Assembly (NCBI GenBank): GCA_964504335.1
Contig: CAZDET010000001.1
Location: forward strand, 124,001-188,000
DNA length: 64,000 nucleotides
Origin: CAZDET01 sp964504335
GTDB lineage: Bacteria > Bacteroidota > Bacteroidia > Chitinophagales > Saprospiraceae
Direction of reading: 5' to 3'
Shown here in pieces: positions 49,853 to 58,915 of this stretch (position 1 is its first letter; each line of letters starts with the position of its first letter). The notes under the pieces were generated by a model. That model was not told the DNA's origin and did not search any database. It saw only the letters and a program-made list of their open reading frames with translations. Made by a program: the position numbers and the translations under genes.

Positions 49853-50623
49853 ATGAGTCAGTTTGACGCTTACTTTAAATCTGCTTTCACTGTTGATAAT
49901 GTCATCTTTGGTTTTGACGACGCTGATTTAAAAGTCTTGTTGATCCGACGGATGGAGGCTCCCTACGAGGGGCAATGGGCCTTACCGGGCTACTTCGTTC
50001 GACAGGACGAAGAGCTGGACGCCGCCGCAGAACGGGTACTGCACGAAGTAACGGGCTTGCAGGATGTATTTCTCGAGCAAGTGAAGACCTTCGGCGCCGT
50101 CGAACGGCACCCCTTCGGTCGCGTCATCACCGTGGCCTACTTCTCCCTGGTTAAAATCAGCAACTACACCCCTCGCCCGGATATTAAGCTGGCGCAGGAG
50201 GTAGCGTGGTTCAGCCTTTCTTCTTTAGTGGAATTGGCCTTCGATCACCAGGAAATTCTCACCGTTTGTTTCGATCGACTCAAGTGGATGGTGCGAACCC
50301 GCCCGGTCGGGTTTGAGCTGCTCCCCCCGAAATTTACCCTCACCGAATTGCAGCATCTGTACGAAGCCATTCTGGAGACTAAGCTCGACAAGCGCAACTT
50401 TCGCAAAAAAGTGCTTTCGATGGAACTCGTCACGGACCTGGAGGAAATGCAGGAAGGGGTTGCCCACCGGCCCGCCCGGCTCTATTCCTTCAATAGCGCA
50501 AAGTATGAACAGTTCTTAGAGGAAGGGTTCAGCTTTGACCTGAAGGAGTCAAAGCGGATCCGCGAGCAGCTGGACACCGGGACGGCCAAGCCGAAGTTCC
50601 TGCGCAAACAAGTAGCTCAATAA
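49853..50623 (+). CDS. NrtR/AraR-like Nudix-fold transcriptional regulator
   Basis: A 256-residue protein: N-terminal Nudix-like domain (SAFTVDNVIFGFDDADLKVLLIRR...GQWALPGYFVRQDEELDAAAERVLHEVTGLQDVFLEQVKTFG) and C-terminal winged helix (PPKFTLTELQHLYEAILETKLDKRNFRKKVL). The Nudix box is broken: the catalytic REUxEE reads RVLHEV, so it should bind rather than hydrolyse a nucleotide-type or sugar ligand. Relatives regulate NAD or pentose metabolism genes. No such genes adjoin it, so the regulon is unknown. The ATG at 49853 fits the family; earlier ATGs at 49772 and 49835 add unlikely residues. Confidence 0.88.
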   Translation: MSQFDAYFKSAFTVDNVIFGFDDADLKVLLIRRMEAPYEGQWALPGYFVRQDEELDAAAERVLHEVTGLQDVFLEQVKTFGAVERHPFGRVITVAYFSLVKISNYTPRPDIKLAQEVAWFSLSSLVELAFDHQEILTVCFDRLKWMVRTRPVGFELLPPKFTLTELQHLYEAILETKLDKRNFRKKVLSMELVTDLEEMQEGVAHRPARLYSFNSAKYEQFLEEGFSFDLKESKRIREQLDTGTAKPKFLRKQVAQ

Positions 50624-50628
50624 TTGCT

Positions 50629-51417
50629 TCAGAAGCGATCTCCCCGACCGGTGTACACGTCTACGCGTTCGAAGAGATCGGTCTGACTACGGGTCATCTC
50701 CGCCCATTTGTTGATGTCTGCCAGCCGGGCCCCCAGCCGTTCGCGGTAAAAAAAGAGGGTGCGGGTTTTCGATTCTCCCGGCAATTCCAACCGCCCGTTA
50801 TCGATGCGAAATTGAGTGTAGATACCTTCTGGTAAATCGATCCGTCCCAACCCCAGCGCCTCCAGTTCCGCGATAGCCTGATTGGCAGCGGCCTGATCGT
50901 CGGTATACCGAATCATCCCCCACACGAGGGAAGGAGGTGTGCGCAGGAGTTCCGTCTGGGCAACGGTGATCCCTACCGGATCGAAGAAACTCAGCCGGTA
51001 CCGGTCGGGCAGTATGTTTAGAATGCCTTCGTTGGCAACGAGATTCTGGAGGCGGACCTCGATATCGTACACATTGTCGAGCAGCCTGCCCGGCGATACT
51101 ACTTCGTTGCCAAACGAGGTCCCCGGACGGCAATCCGAGGCATAGTCCACTCGGTCGATATTTAGTTGGATGCTTTTGGAGTCGATCAGGTTGATGTCCG
51201 CTACAATGTTAGCGGTGTCACAGTTAACTGCTTGCCGGGTGGTAATTTCCACCTCGAGGCGGTTGCCCGTCGGGCTGAGATGCTCCCGCATCTCCAATCG
51301 AAATTCTGCCTCCAGGCGCGGTACGAACAGCACCTCGTCCGCTCCCTGAAATGTACAGCCCATGTACGAGAGAATTGCGCTAACTAGTAAGAGTAGGGTA
51401 CCGGTCTTTTTATACAC
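50629..51417 (-). CDS. Putative lipoprotein of unknown function
   Basis: A 262-residue protein with a lipoprotein signal (LLLLVSAILSYMGC, Cys about residue 21). The mature part appears beta-rich at first (LEAEFRLEMREHLSPTGNRLEVEITT) and helical in the middle (AAANQAIAELEALGLG). Two cysteines (about residues 66 and 97) may form a disulfide. The start is GTG at 51417, directly abutting the GTG of the divergent hydrolase gene. Its stop is five bases from that of the convergent regulator. I do not recognise the family. Confidence 0.7.
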   Translation of the reverse strand: MYKKTGTLLLLVSAILSYMGCTFQGADEVLFVPRLEAEFRLEMREHLSPTGNRLEVEITTRQAVNCDTANIVADINLIDSKSIQLNIDRVDYASDCRPGTSFGNEVVSPGRLLDNVYDIEVRLQNLVANEGILNILPDRYRLSFFDPVGITVAQTELLRTPPSLVWGMIRYTDDQAAANQAIAELEALGLGRIDLPEGIYTQFRIDNGRLELPGESKTRTLFFYRERLGARLADINKWAEMTRSQTDLFERVDVYTGRGDRF

Positions 51418-52284
51418 GTGAAGCGTTTATACCTTCTAACGAGCCGTAGGAATAAATGCTGCTTTTTCGAACAACAATTTGGGCAGAAAATACTTCCAGC
51501 TCATAAATACGGTGATTTGGATGCAATTCCGCTTCTTTTAGTACACGGCAACGGTGGTGGAAACAGCCGCTTCGCCCGCATTCGCCCGCAGTTGGATCAC
51601 TCGACTTCCGTAGCGGTCCGCCCGGTATTCCCCAACCTCCCTGGTTTTGAAGGCCGCCCCCTGCCCGAGGCCGACGACGGTTGGGCGCCCTTCCTGGAGG
51701 CACTCGACCGGGCGCTGCCGGATCGGTCTGGCAATTGGGTACTGTACGGCCACGGGATTGGTGGAAGTTTGTTGTTGGAATGGGCCGCCCGGGGCCTGCC
51801 CGAAGGCCTTCAGGTTCGGCAAGTGCTCTTGCATGCCCCCATCGGAGCGAGTTTGCAATACCGCTTTTTTCCGAAACTCATGCGCCCAAAACCAATTCGG
51901 CGCCTGTTGCACTGGCTCATTTATCAGCCGGCCTTACAAGGGCTTTGGGAACGGCGCTTGTTCTCCAACCCCGAGCAGATACCCCGCGAATTTCGCCGGC
52001 AGTTTTTTCAGGATTACCGCCACTGTGCCGCCTTCGAACCTTTTTTCGACCTGATTACCCCCGAATGGTACCAGTCCGTGCTGCGGCGCCTGCCTCCGGA
52101 TCTGCCCGTCTACTTTTGGTGGGGGGCCGATGAGCGGGTGGTAGCCGCCAAGCACCTCGAGCACTGGCAGTCTGATTTTCCGAATGCTCCGGTGGAGATC
52201 ATTCCGGGCTGGGATCACTTCCCCATGCTCGATCACCCCGAAGCCTTTGCCAATCGGCTCCTCCAACACCTCGCTCAACTATGA
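51418..52284 (+). CDS. Alpha/beta-hydrolase-fold protein lacking the nucleophile serine
   Basis: A 288-residue protein. It has the oxyanion-hole segment LLLVHGNGGGNSRFARI, a nucleophile elbow reading YGHGIGGSLLLEW, an acid segment WGADERVV and a His segment GWDHFPMLDHPEAFANRLL. The usual GxSxG has Gly (codon GGG) in place of Ser, whereas acid and His look intact. It is therefore likely inactive as a classical hydrolase, or uses another residue. The GTG at 51418 is the only clear start. It overlaps the next gene by four bases (ATGA), so the two proteins probably work together. Confidence 0.8.
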   Translation: MKRLYLLTSRRNKCCFFEQQFGQKILPAHKYGDLDAIPLLLVHGNGGGNSRFARIRPQLDHSTSVAVRPVFPNLPGFEGRPLPEADDGWAPFLEALDRALPDRSGNWVLYGHGIGGSLLLEWAARGLPEGLQVRQVLLHAPIGASLQYRFFPKLMRPKPIRRLLHWLIYQPALQGLWERRLFSNPEQIPREFRRQFFQDYRHCAAFEPFFDLITPEWYQSVLRRLPPDLPVYFWWGADERVVAAKHLEHWQSDFPNAPVEIIPGWDHFPMLDHPEAFANRLLQHLAQL

Positions 52285-54344
52285 CCAAGCTCGAACAACA
52301 ACAGTGGATGCAGCAGCTGGGCCTTCCTGTACCTCCATTTGTGGGGCTATCCTTCGATGCTTTCCGGACCGATACCAAACCAGCCCTCCCACTCCGCCCG
52401 CCCCTGGCGGTTCGATCCTCCTTTTCGGCGGAAGACGGCGACCAAAACAGCTACGCGGGGCATTTCGTCACCCGACTGAGCATTGCTCCGGAGGCGCTGC
52501 CCGAAGCTATCCACGAGGTATTCGACAGCTATCCGCGGCAGGTGGGAGAATCCGTCCTAATCCAGGAGCAGGTCGAAGCCGATTTCAGCGGCGTGGTATT
52601 CGCTTGGCGAACTGGCGTCTGGCGGGTAGAATTAATCCCGGGAGCGGGCGAGCAACTGGTCAGCGGCAAGGTGAATCCGGACACCTTCCTGCTTCCGCGC
52701 TTTGACCGGATGGATGTTTTTTTCGCGCGCTGGTGGCCCTTCTGGCAGGGTTTGCCTAACCACCCCAAACTCACTCCCAGCCTGATTGAGCTATCCTCCG
52801 GTATCAACCGCCTGCTGCGGGAAGCGCCCGATGCCCCCGGATTAGACGTGGAGTTTTGCATTGCCAAAGGAAAGCTGTATTTCCTGCAGGCCCGCCCACT
52901 CACCACCCCGGAAGAGGAAGAGCACCTGCTGACCAGTGCCAACCACAAAGAAATTTTACCGGAGCGGCCTTCCGCGCTCATGCGCGACCTCATTGCCCGG
53001 TCGGGGCCGCGCTTGTACGATTACTATCGCCAATTCGATTCTACCCTTCCTGCCTACTCCTTCATCCATTCGTCCGGTGGCATGCCCTGGATCAACCTCT
53101 CCGCCCTATTGGATACGATGATCCATTGGGGCATCCCGACGCGACTCGTGACGGACAATGTGGGTGCGGATGATCCCTACCGAGTCGGCATTCGCCCGTG
53201 GCGGGTCATCGCCAAGCTCGGGCCCTTCTTCGGGGCAGCCCGCAAGCAGCTCGGCGCAGTGCGGCAGGCCCGGCAATGGACGAAGGCCGAGAGCCGTAAA
53301 TTACCGCTCCGCCAAACCGAAAGAGCAACCACCTGGGCGGACCGTCCAGCCGAAGCGTTTGACGCCTGGTGGGAAGATGCCGGGCGAATCTACGTAGGCC
53401 TGGTCAGTCAAATGCAGGGACTTACCGCTGCCGTGTCCGGCGGGTTGGCCCTTCTCAATCGGTTGAACCTTGCCGACCGGCTCGACTCTTTCCAGTCGAG
53501 AAGTTCCGATTACTTTCAGGCCTATCGACGCCTGCGGGCGGGGCAGCTCCCACTGGAGGAATTCCTGGCGGAATTTGGGCACCGCGGCTTCTACGAAAGC
53601 GACCTGGGGCAACGGCGCTTTTCGGAGTGGGCCGACACCGAATGGGCTGCCCTGCTGGATACGGAGGCGCTCCCGCCTTCTCCGAAAAAAAGAGAACGAG
53701 GCACCTCTGTCCAGTGGCTCCTCCAGCCCATCGCAACCCCGCTGTTGGCCAGGGAAGCCCTCCGACACGAAGCCATGCACCTTTTTGCCCAACTGCGGCG
53801 GGAATTGCTCGACGCCCTGCCGGCTCCACCCGATCCCTTCGAATCCACTTTCTCCCAACTATCGGATCAACTCAGCGGTAAACCGGTGCCATCCCATGGC
53901 ATGCCCCAGCCCGTGGGATGGGATATGGATACCTTCCTCGCCAATCAGTTGGGCCGCCGGTTGCCCGTCGAATCGCTGGCTACGTTCGGTACCCGCCAAG
54001 TGCAGCCGCTCGGGATTTATCCAGGCCAGGTGCGCGGTCGGGTTTGGCGCGTCCACCAGGTAGACCAGCAGCAGCTTCAATTGCCCGCGTTTCGACCCAT
54101 CGTATTGGTAGCAGATGCACTCAGCCCCGGTTTCATCCCCTATTTCTCGGAGGTGGATGCCGTAGTCGCTTACACCGGCGGCTTGCTGTCGCACGCCGCC
54201 ATCGTACTCCGCGAACAGCAGATTCCGTCGGTTACCCAACTAGCTCCGGACCAAACCTTTCGCACGGGCGATTGGGTGGAGGTAGACGGCCGGATCGGCA
54301 AGGTAGTGACCATTAACGCTCCCGACCGTCTGAATTTTTCGTAG
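52281..54344 (+). CDS. PEP-synthase/PPDK-like protein (pyruvate/PEP-binding plus mobile His domain)
   Basis: A 687-residue protein. The N-terminal part matches the ATP/pyruvate-binding (PPDK_N) domain: PLAVRSSFSAEDGDQNSYAGHFVT, SVLIQEQVEADFSGVVFAW, and GLDVEFCIAKGKLYFLQARPLT (about residues 175-205). The C-terminal part is the phospho-histidine swivelling domain with AYTGGLLSHAAIVLREQQIPSV (catalytic His about residue 649). The third PEP-binding barrel of true PEP synthase is absent; the layout resembles rifampin phosphotransferase and similar dikinases that phosphorylate small molecules. Translationally coupled to the preceding hydrolase-fold gene. The substrate is unknown. Confidence 0.83.
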   Translation: MTKLEQQQWMQQLGLPVPPFVGLSFDAFRTDTKPALPLRPPLAVRSSFSAEDGDQNSYAGHFVTRLSIAPEALPEAIHEVFDSYPRQVGESVLIQEQVEADFSGVVFAWRTGVWRVELIPGAGEQLVSGKVNPDTFLLPRFDRMDVFFARWWPFWQGLPNHPKLTPSLIELSSGINRLLREAPDAPGLDVEFCIAKGKLYFLQARPLTTPEEEEHLLTSANHKEILPERPSALMRDLIARSGPRLYDYYRQFDSTLPAYSFIHSSGGMPWINLSALLDTMIHWGIPTRLVTDNVGADDPYRVGIRPWRVIAKLGPFFGAARKQLGAVRQARQWTKAESRKLPLRQTERATTWADRPAEAFDAWWEDAGRIYVGLVSQMQGLTAAVSGGLALLNRLNLADRLDSFQSRSSDYFQAYRRLRAGQLPLEEFLAEFGHRGFYESDLGQRRFSEWADTEWAALLDTEALPPSPKKRERGTSVQWLLQPIATPLLAREALRHEAMHLFAQLRRELLDALPAPPDPFESTFSQLSDQLSGKPVPSHGMPQPVGWDMDTFLANQLGRRLPVESLATFGTRQVQPLGIYPGQVRGRVWRVHQVDQQQLQLPAFRPIVLVADALSPGFIPYFSEVDAVVAYTGGLLSHAAIVLREQQIPSVTQLAPDQTFRTGDWVEVDGRIGKVVTINAPDRLNFS

Positions 54345-54540
54345 GGACCAGTATTGAGTTTATAAATTATTTAATATTTTGCCTATACAATATTCGCGGG
54401 CAGAAGGTGTTTATTTTTTATCCACTCGTGTTCCCAAGCATCGAACACTCTGATTCAAACCTCTGCACCAGCGGATAAGCGCCCGATAATGGCGACTATT
54501 GAATCGCTTTCCAATTTCTTCATCCAATGTAATCCTGACT

Positions 54541-56184
54541 ATGTCCCAAAGTAGAATTACTTCGGTCTTGATCTTTCTGTCTTTTACCCTCACCCTCAGT
54601 GCCCAGAGTAAATGCACCGAAGGAGACTGCATCAATGGATACGGTACCTGCGTGTTTCCCAACAACGCCACCTACGTCGGTGATTTTAAAGACGGGAAGC
54701 TGCACGGAAAGGGCATGCTGAAATTGCCCGACGGTAGTCGGTACATCGGCAATTGGGTCAACCAGAAGCGGGAAGGTAAAGGACGCTACACAGCACCCGA
54801 CGGCAGCGAATACTTCGGCTTTTTCAAAGACAATAATTTCCACGGATCGGGAAAAATGAATTACGCCAACAAAAATGTCTATAACGGAGAATGGGCCAAC
54901 GGGCTCTACGAGGGGCAGGGAGAACTGACGTTGGCAACTGGCGACTATTACAAAGGCACCTTTCGGGCGGGCGTCCGAAATGGGATCGGCACCATGGTCT
55001 ACGCCGACGGAAGCCGCTACGAAGGGGAATGGGCCAATGACAAGCGGCACGGGCGCGGCACCCTCTACTACCGGGACGGCCAGCGCATCACCGGCCAGTG
55101 GAACGAAGACCAATACCTGGTAGAAGACTGGGAGCAACTGGCCTTCGTGGGGGATACCAGCCGCCTGCGCAATTGCAATACCATCCCCTGTAATGGCGGG
55201 ATAGGCAAATATCAGTACAACGACGGAACCAAATATGTAGGTAGTTTCGAAAATGGGAAACCTCACGGAAATGGTTCCGTATTCTACTTAAATGGCGACC
55301 GCTATGACGGAGGATGGCAGAACGATATGCCCAGCGGGCAGGGCGTCATGCACTACCAAAACGGCCAATCGATCGGCGCCATCTGGAAGCAGGGCCAGCC
55401 GGTCCAGCAGTTGTTCAGCAGCAAGCGGAAAAACCGCCAGGACGTTCTGGTCGATCGCGATCCGGCCGTCAAAATATGGGCGGTCGTAGTGGGCGCTGCC
55501 CGCTACCACCACATGCCCACACTGCGCTATACCGACGACGATGCCTACCAGATATACGCCTTCCTGAAAAGTCCGGAAGGCGGGGCGCTACCCGACGAGC
55601 AAGTTCGCCTGCTAATCGACGAAGACGCGACCCGACGGGAAATTCTCCTGGCTATGCGCGACGTCTTCCTGCGGGCCGATGAGAACGACGTAGTGCTCTT
55701 TTACTTCAGTGGACACGGCCTACAGGGTGCCTTCCTGCCCGTCGATTACGACGGCTTCGGCAACCGGCTCGAGCATCAGGAAATCCGCGATGCGCTGAAG
55801 GCGACGAGGGCCAAGCACAAATTGGTGCTGGCCGATGCCTGCCACTCGGGAAGCTTGCTGGCGGCCCGCGGGCCCGTGCACATCACGCTGCGCAAATACT
55901 ACGAAGCTTTTGAAAGCAGCTCCGGAGGCACCGCCCTCCTGCTGTCGAGCAAAGGCGAAGAATACAGTTTGGAAGACGGAGGGCTGCGCTCCGGAATTTT
56001 CAGCCACTTCCTGATTCAGGGGCTAAAGGGTGCAGCCGACACGAACAAGAACAAAATCGTGACCGTACAGGAGTTGTTCAACCATGTTCACCACGAAGTA
56101 CGGCGCTACACGGGCAATGTACAGACTCCCACGATCACGGGCACCTACGATCGCAACATGCCGGTCTCCGTTGTCCGGCACTAA
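54541..56184 (+). CDS. Secreted MORN-repeat caspase-family protease, copy 1
   Basis: A 547-residue protein. Signal peptide (cleavage after LSAQ, about residue 22), then about ten MORN repeats (residues about 25-290; for example TYVGDFKDGKLHGKGML, RYEGEWANDKRHGRGTL). Two repeat modules start with a cysteine pair (CTEGDC and CNTIPC). Residues about 308-547 form a caspase-like C14 domain with catalytic His392 (YFSGHGL) and Cys434 (ADACHSGS). The likely start is ATG at 54541 rather than 54499, because it gives a proper signal peptide. A close paralogue follows. The substrate is unknown. Confidence 0.9.
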   Translation: MSQSRITSVLIFLSFTLTLSAQSKCTEGDCINGYGTCVFPNNATYVGDFKDGKLHGKGMLKLPDGSRYIGNWVNQKREGKGRYTAPDGSEYFGFFKDNNFHGSGKMNYANKNVYNGEWANGLYEGQGELTLATGDYYKGTFRAGVRNGIGTMVYADGSRYEGEWANDKRHGRGTLYYRDGQRITGQWNEDQYLVEDWEQLAFVGDTSRLRNCNTIPCNGGIGKYQYNDGTKYVGSFENGKPHGNGSVFYLNGDRYDGGWQNDMPSGQGVMHYQNGQSIGAIWKQGQPVQQLFSSKRKNRQDVLVDRDPAVKIWAVVVGAARYHHMPTLRYTDDDAYQIYAFLKSPEGGALPDEQVRLLIDEDATRREILLAMRDVFLRADENDVVLFYFSGHGLQGAFLPVDYDGFGNRLEHQEIRDALKATRAKHKLVLADACHSGSLLAARGPVHITLRKYYEAFESSSGGTALLLSSKGEEYSLEDGGLRSGIFSHFLIQGLKGAADTNKNKIVTVQELFNHVHHEVRRYTGNVQTPTITGTYDRNMPVSVVRH

Positions 56185-56348
56185 ATACACAACGCGAGGC
56201 AGGCAACGGCCGCTCGCTCATTCATCCGAAATTTTCACAAGCAATTATCACCCAAATAACCGTACATGGAGTAAACCACTTTTATCCACATCCCATGACC
56301 GAGTACCGACATTAAAGAGCGGTATCCGAGCTAAACGCAGTACATAAG

Positions 56349-58307
56349 ATGAGAAAATTTCTACACACGACGAGCTATCTCTTCCTTTTCCTGAGCCCTC
56401 TCTGCGTAATGAGCCAGTGCTTGAAGGGCAACTGCCAGGAAGGCGAGGGCGTCATGGTCTTCGAAGACGGATCGCGCTACATCGGTTCGTTTGAAGCGGG
56501 CCTTCCTTCCGGCGAGGGCATGCTATTTTACACGGATCGCAGCCGCTACGTCGGAAATTTTGTAAAGGGGCGCCCTCACGGTAAGGGCGTAACCATTTCC
56601 CCCGAAGGCGAACGTACCTCCGGCACCTTTTCCGATGGTCAGCAGGTGCAGGGCATCGATGCTGCGTTTCCGGAAGAGTTGCTGGCCCGAGGCACCGACT
56701 TCGACCAGACGGGTTGTGTGTCTGGCGATTGCCGCAACGGACAGGGTACCTACATCATGCGAGACGGGGCGATTTACATCGGCGAGTTCCGCGATGGAGA
56801 AATCCACGGCAATGGCATCTGCTACTACCGCGACGGCAGCCGCTACCACGGCGAATGGAAGCACCGCCGCCCGGATGGGCAGGGTACCAAAATTTGGCCC
56901 GACGGCCGCCGACAGGCCGGCCGTTGGTCGCGTGGCCTTCCCGTCGATAGCCGCGGCAATGTACTGCTGCCGCAAGGGCGAGTTACCCCGCAAACCGCTG
57001 GCATGACCAACCAATCCGGCTGCCTGGAAGGCAACTGCAACAACGGCGTCGGCCTGTTTGCCTATCCCGACGGAAGCCGCTACCGAGGCTACTTCCGCAG
57101 CGGCAAACCGCACGGCAACGGCCGCTTCGACTATCCAAACGGCGACACCTACCAGGGGCAATTCGAAAATGGCCTCCCCCACGGCCAGGGTTCCCGAATC
57201 AGCCACCTCGACAACAAGACGATCAGCGGACGCTGGGTCCAGGGCGAATACGTGCCCAATACACCTCAGATCGGCTGTATCGAGGGCGATTGTAATAACG
57301 GCACCGGCACCTATCTCTACCGCGATGGCATCCGCTACATCGGAGGCTTCCGCAACGGCCGCGCAAATGGCTACGGGCAGGTGTTCTACCAAAATGGCAA
57401 CCGCTACGAAGGGGGCATGCAAAACGATAAACTGCACGGATACGGTACTTACTACCACGAAGACGGCCGCGTCCTCCGCGGTCAGTGGGAGCAAAACTCC
57501 TTCGTAGGAGGGGCCATGCCCGAGTCCTACCAATCCGTCTCCCCGGCAACCGTACAGCCTCAGAAGCGCCCGGTCGACGACCGCCGCAATATCAAAATGT
57601 GGGCCGTTGTTATCGGCATTTCCGACTACGATCACATGCCCGTATTGCGCTACCCCGACGACGACGCCTACCGCATCTACGCCTTCCTGAAAAGCCCCGA
57701 AGGTGGAGCCATCCCCGACGAGCGGCTCGAACTCCTGATCGACGATCAGGCCACCAAAAACAATATCAAAAACACCATGAAACGGCTCTTCAGCAAGGCC
57801 GGCTCGAATGACCTGATCTTCGTATACTTCAGTGGCCACGGACTACCCGGCGCCTTTCTGCCCATCGATTACGACGGCTTCGAAAATCAACTCTTCCATT
57901 CCGAATTCAGGAGCATCCTCGATCAAAGCAAAGCGAAGTACAAACTCTGCCTGGCCGATGCCTGCCACTCCGGTAGCCTGCTGGCCGCTCGCGGCGGCGA
58001 TACGCCCAGCCTGCTCAGCAAGTACTACGAAACACTGGCAGAAGCCAAAGCCGGAACGGCCCTGATCATGTCTAGTAAGTCCAACGAAACCTCGCTCGAA
58101 TCCAGCGGTCTTCGTCAGGGCGTCTTCAGCCACTACGTGATCCGTGGCCTGAAAGGTGAGGCCGATCAGAATATGGATCGTATCGTCAATATCGAAGAGC
58201 TGTTCAACTACGTACAGCGCAACGTGCGCGCCTATACCAGCAAGAAGCAAAGCCCCATGATTCAGGGCGACTTCGACCCCAACATGACCGTCTCCGTCGT
58301 CCGGTAA
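56349..58307 (+). CDS. Secreted MORN-repeat caspase-family protease, copy 2
   Basis: A 652-residue paralogue of the preceding gene. Signal peptide ending LCVMSQ (about residue 23), then MORN repeats grouped in four modules, each opened by a C-x-x-G-[DN]-C motif (CLKGNC, CVSGDC, CLEGNC, CIEGDC) and followed by NGxGxYxxxDG. The C-terminal caspase domain (about residues 415-652) keeps His497 (YFSGHGL) and Cys539 (ADACHSGS). The caspase domains of the two copies align almost end to end, so they arose by tandem duplication with later change in the repeat number. It ends at a strong terminator. Confidence 0.9.
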   Translation: MRKFLHTTSYLFLFLSPLCVMSQCLKGNCQEGEGVMVFEDGSRYIGSFEAGLPSGEGMLFYTDRSRYVGNFVKGRPHGKGVTISPEGERTSGTFSDGQQVQGIDAAFPEELLARGTDFDQTGCVSGDCRNGQGTYIMRDGAIYIGEFRDGEIHGNGICYYRDGSRYHGEWKHRRPDGQGTKIWPDGRRQAGRWSRGLPVDSRGNVLLPQGRVTPQTAGMTNQSGCLEGNCNNGVGLFAYPDGSRYRGYFRSGKPHGNGRFDYPNGDTYQGQFENGLPHGQGSRISHLDNKTISGRWVQGEYVPNTPQIGCIEGDCNNGTGTYLYRDGIRYIGGFRNGRANGYGQVFYQNGNRYEGGMQNDKLHGYGTYYHEDGRVLRGQWEQNSFVGGAMPESYQSVSPATVQPQKRPVDDRRNIKMWAVVIGISDYDHMPVLRYPDDDAYRIYAFLKSPEGGAIPDERLELLIDDQATKNNIKNTMKRLFSKAGSNDLIFVYFSGHGLPGAFLPIDYDGFENQLFHSEFRSILDQSKAKYKLCLADACHSGSLLAARGGDTPSLLSKYYETLAEAKAGTALIMSSKSNETSLESSGLRQGVFSHYVIRGLKGEADQNMDRIVNIEELFNYVQRNVRAYTSKKQSPMIQGDFDPNMTVSVVR

Positions 58308-58322
58308 CCGGCAGATATTCCC

Positions 58323-58365
58323 AAAAAGCCCGGCATCCTTGTCCATAAAGGTGCCGGGCTTTTTT
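58323..58365 (+). terminator. Intrinsic terminator after the caspase pair
   Basis: AAAAAGCCCGGCATCCTT pairs with AAGGTGCCGGGCTTTTTT (one G-U) around a short loop, 16 bases after the stop codon, with a clear T-run. It ends the transcript of the MORN-caspase genes. Confidence 0.92.
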
Positions 58366-58498
58366 CAATTATAGAAATTTTAATATTTTTACAGCGCAAT
58401 CACTTCTCCTACATCACTCCCTTTATTTTTTCCCTGTCCCTCACTCTGCACTCTACCAATTTCTTGAACAAATTTTATATCACCAGTCATGTATTGAT

Positions 58499-58882
58499 AT
58501 GGGTGTACCACGTATTCTTTTGGTAGACGACAATTCTCTGGAGCAGAAAATCTTATCCCTTTCAATCAAAAGGGCCGGAGCTCCCGTCCAACTCGTTGGA
58601 TACTCCAACCCGGAAGCCGCATTGGAATACCTTCGCCAGCTTCCCGCTGAGGAATGGCCCGATTTTGTCGTAGTCGACATAAATATGCCGAAGCTCAGCG
58701 GCTTCGACTTTTATCAGATGTTAGAGGCAATAAAGGCAGGAAAGCACGCGCATGCCCAATTCTTCCTGGCATCCGCGTACGTTCACCGGAGAGATATTCA
58801 GCGCGCACAACGAATAACATACCTCTCCGGCATTCTGGAGAAACCTCTTACGCTGCAATCTTTTTACGCACAGACTGCTTGA
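58499..58882 (+). CDS. Single-domain response regulator
   Basis: A 127-residue receiver domain with no output domain. The acidic pocket is ILLVDDN (residues 6-12), the phospho-acceptor Asp is in FVVVDINMPKLSGFDFY (about residue 60), and the switch Lys is in GILEKPL near the end. The usual Ser/Thr position (FLASAY) is conserved. It is convergent with a second response regulator and a PAS histidine kinase, which is the likely partner. It probably acts by protein contact, in a CheY-like manner. Confidence 0.88.
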   Translation: MGVPRILLVDDNSLEQKILSLSIKRAGAPVQLVGYSNPEAALEYLRQLPAEEWPDFVVVDINMPKLSGFDFYQMLEAIKAGKHAHAQFFLASAYVHRRDIQRAQRITYLSGILEKPLTLQSFYAQTA

Positions 58883-58915
58883 GCACTTAGAGAGGCTTTG
58901 TGAGCCGCTCTCCGA

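Noticed and set aside
56523..57839. 438-residue minus-strand open frame inside the second caspase gene
   Set aside because: It is a shadow of the repetitive MORN coding sequence; its Ala/Val-rich composition and lack of domains argue against expression.
54541..58307. MORN-caspase genes as further DGR targets
   Set aside because: Neither gene contains a copy of the template repeat, and their paralogue differences are not adenine-specific or confined to one segment.
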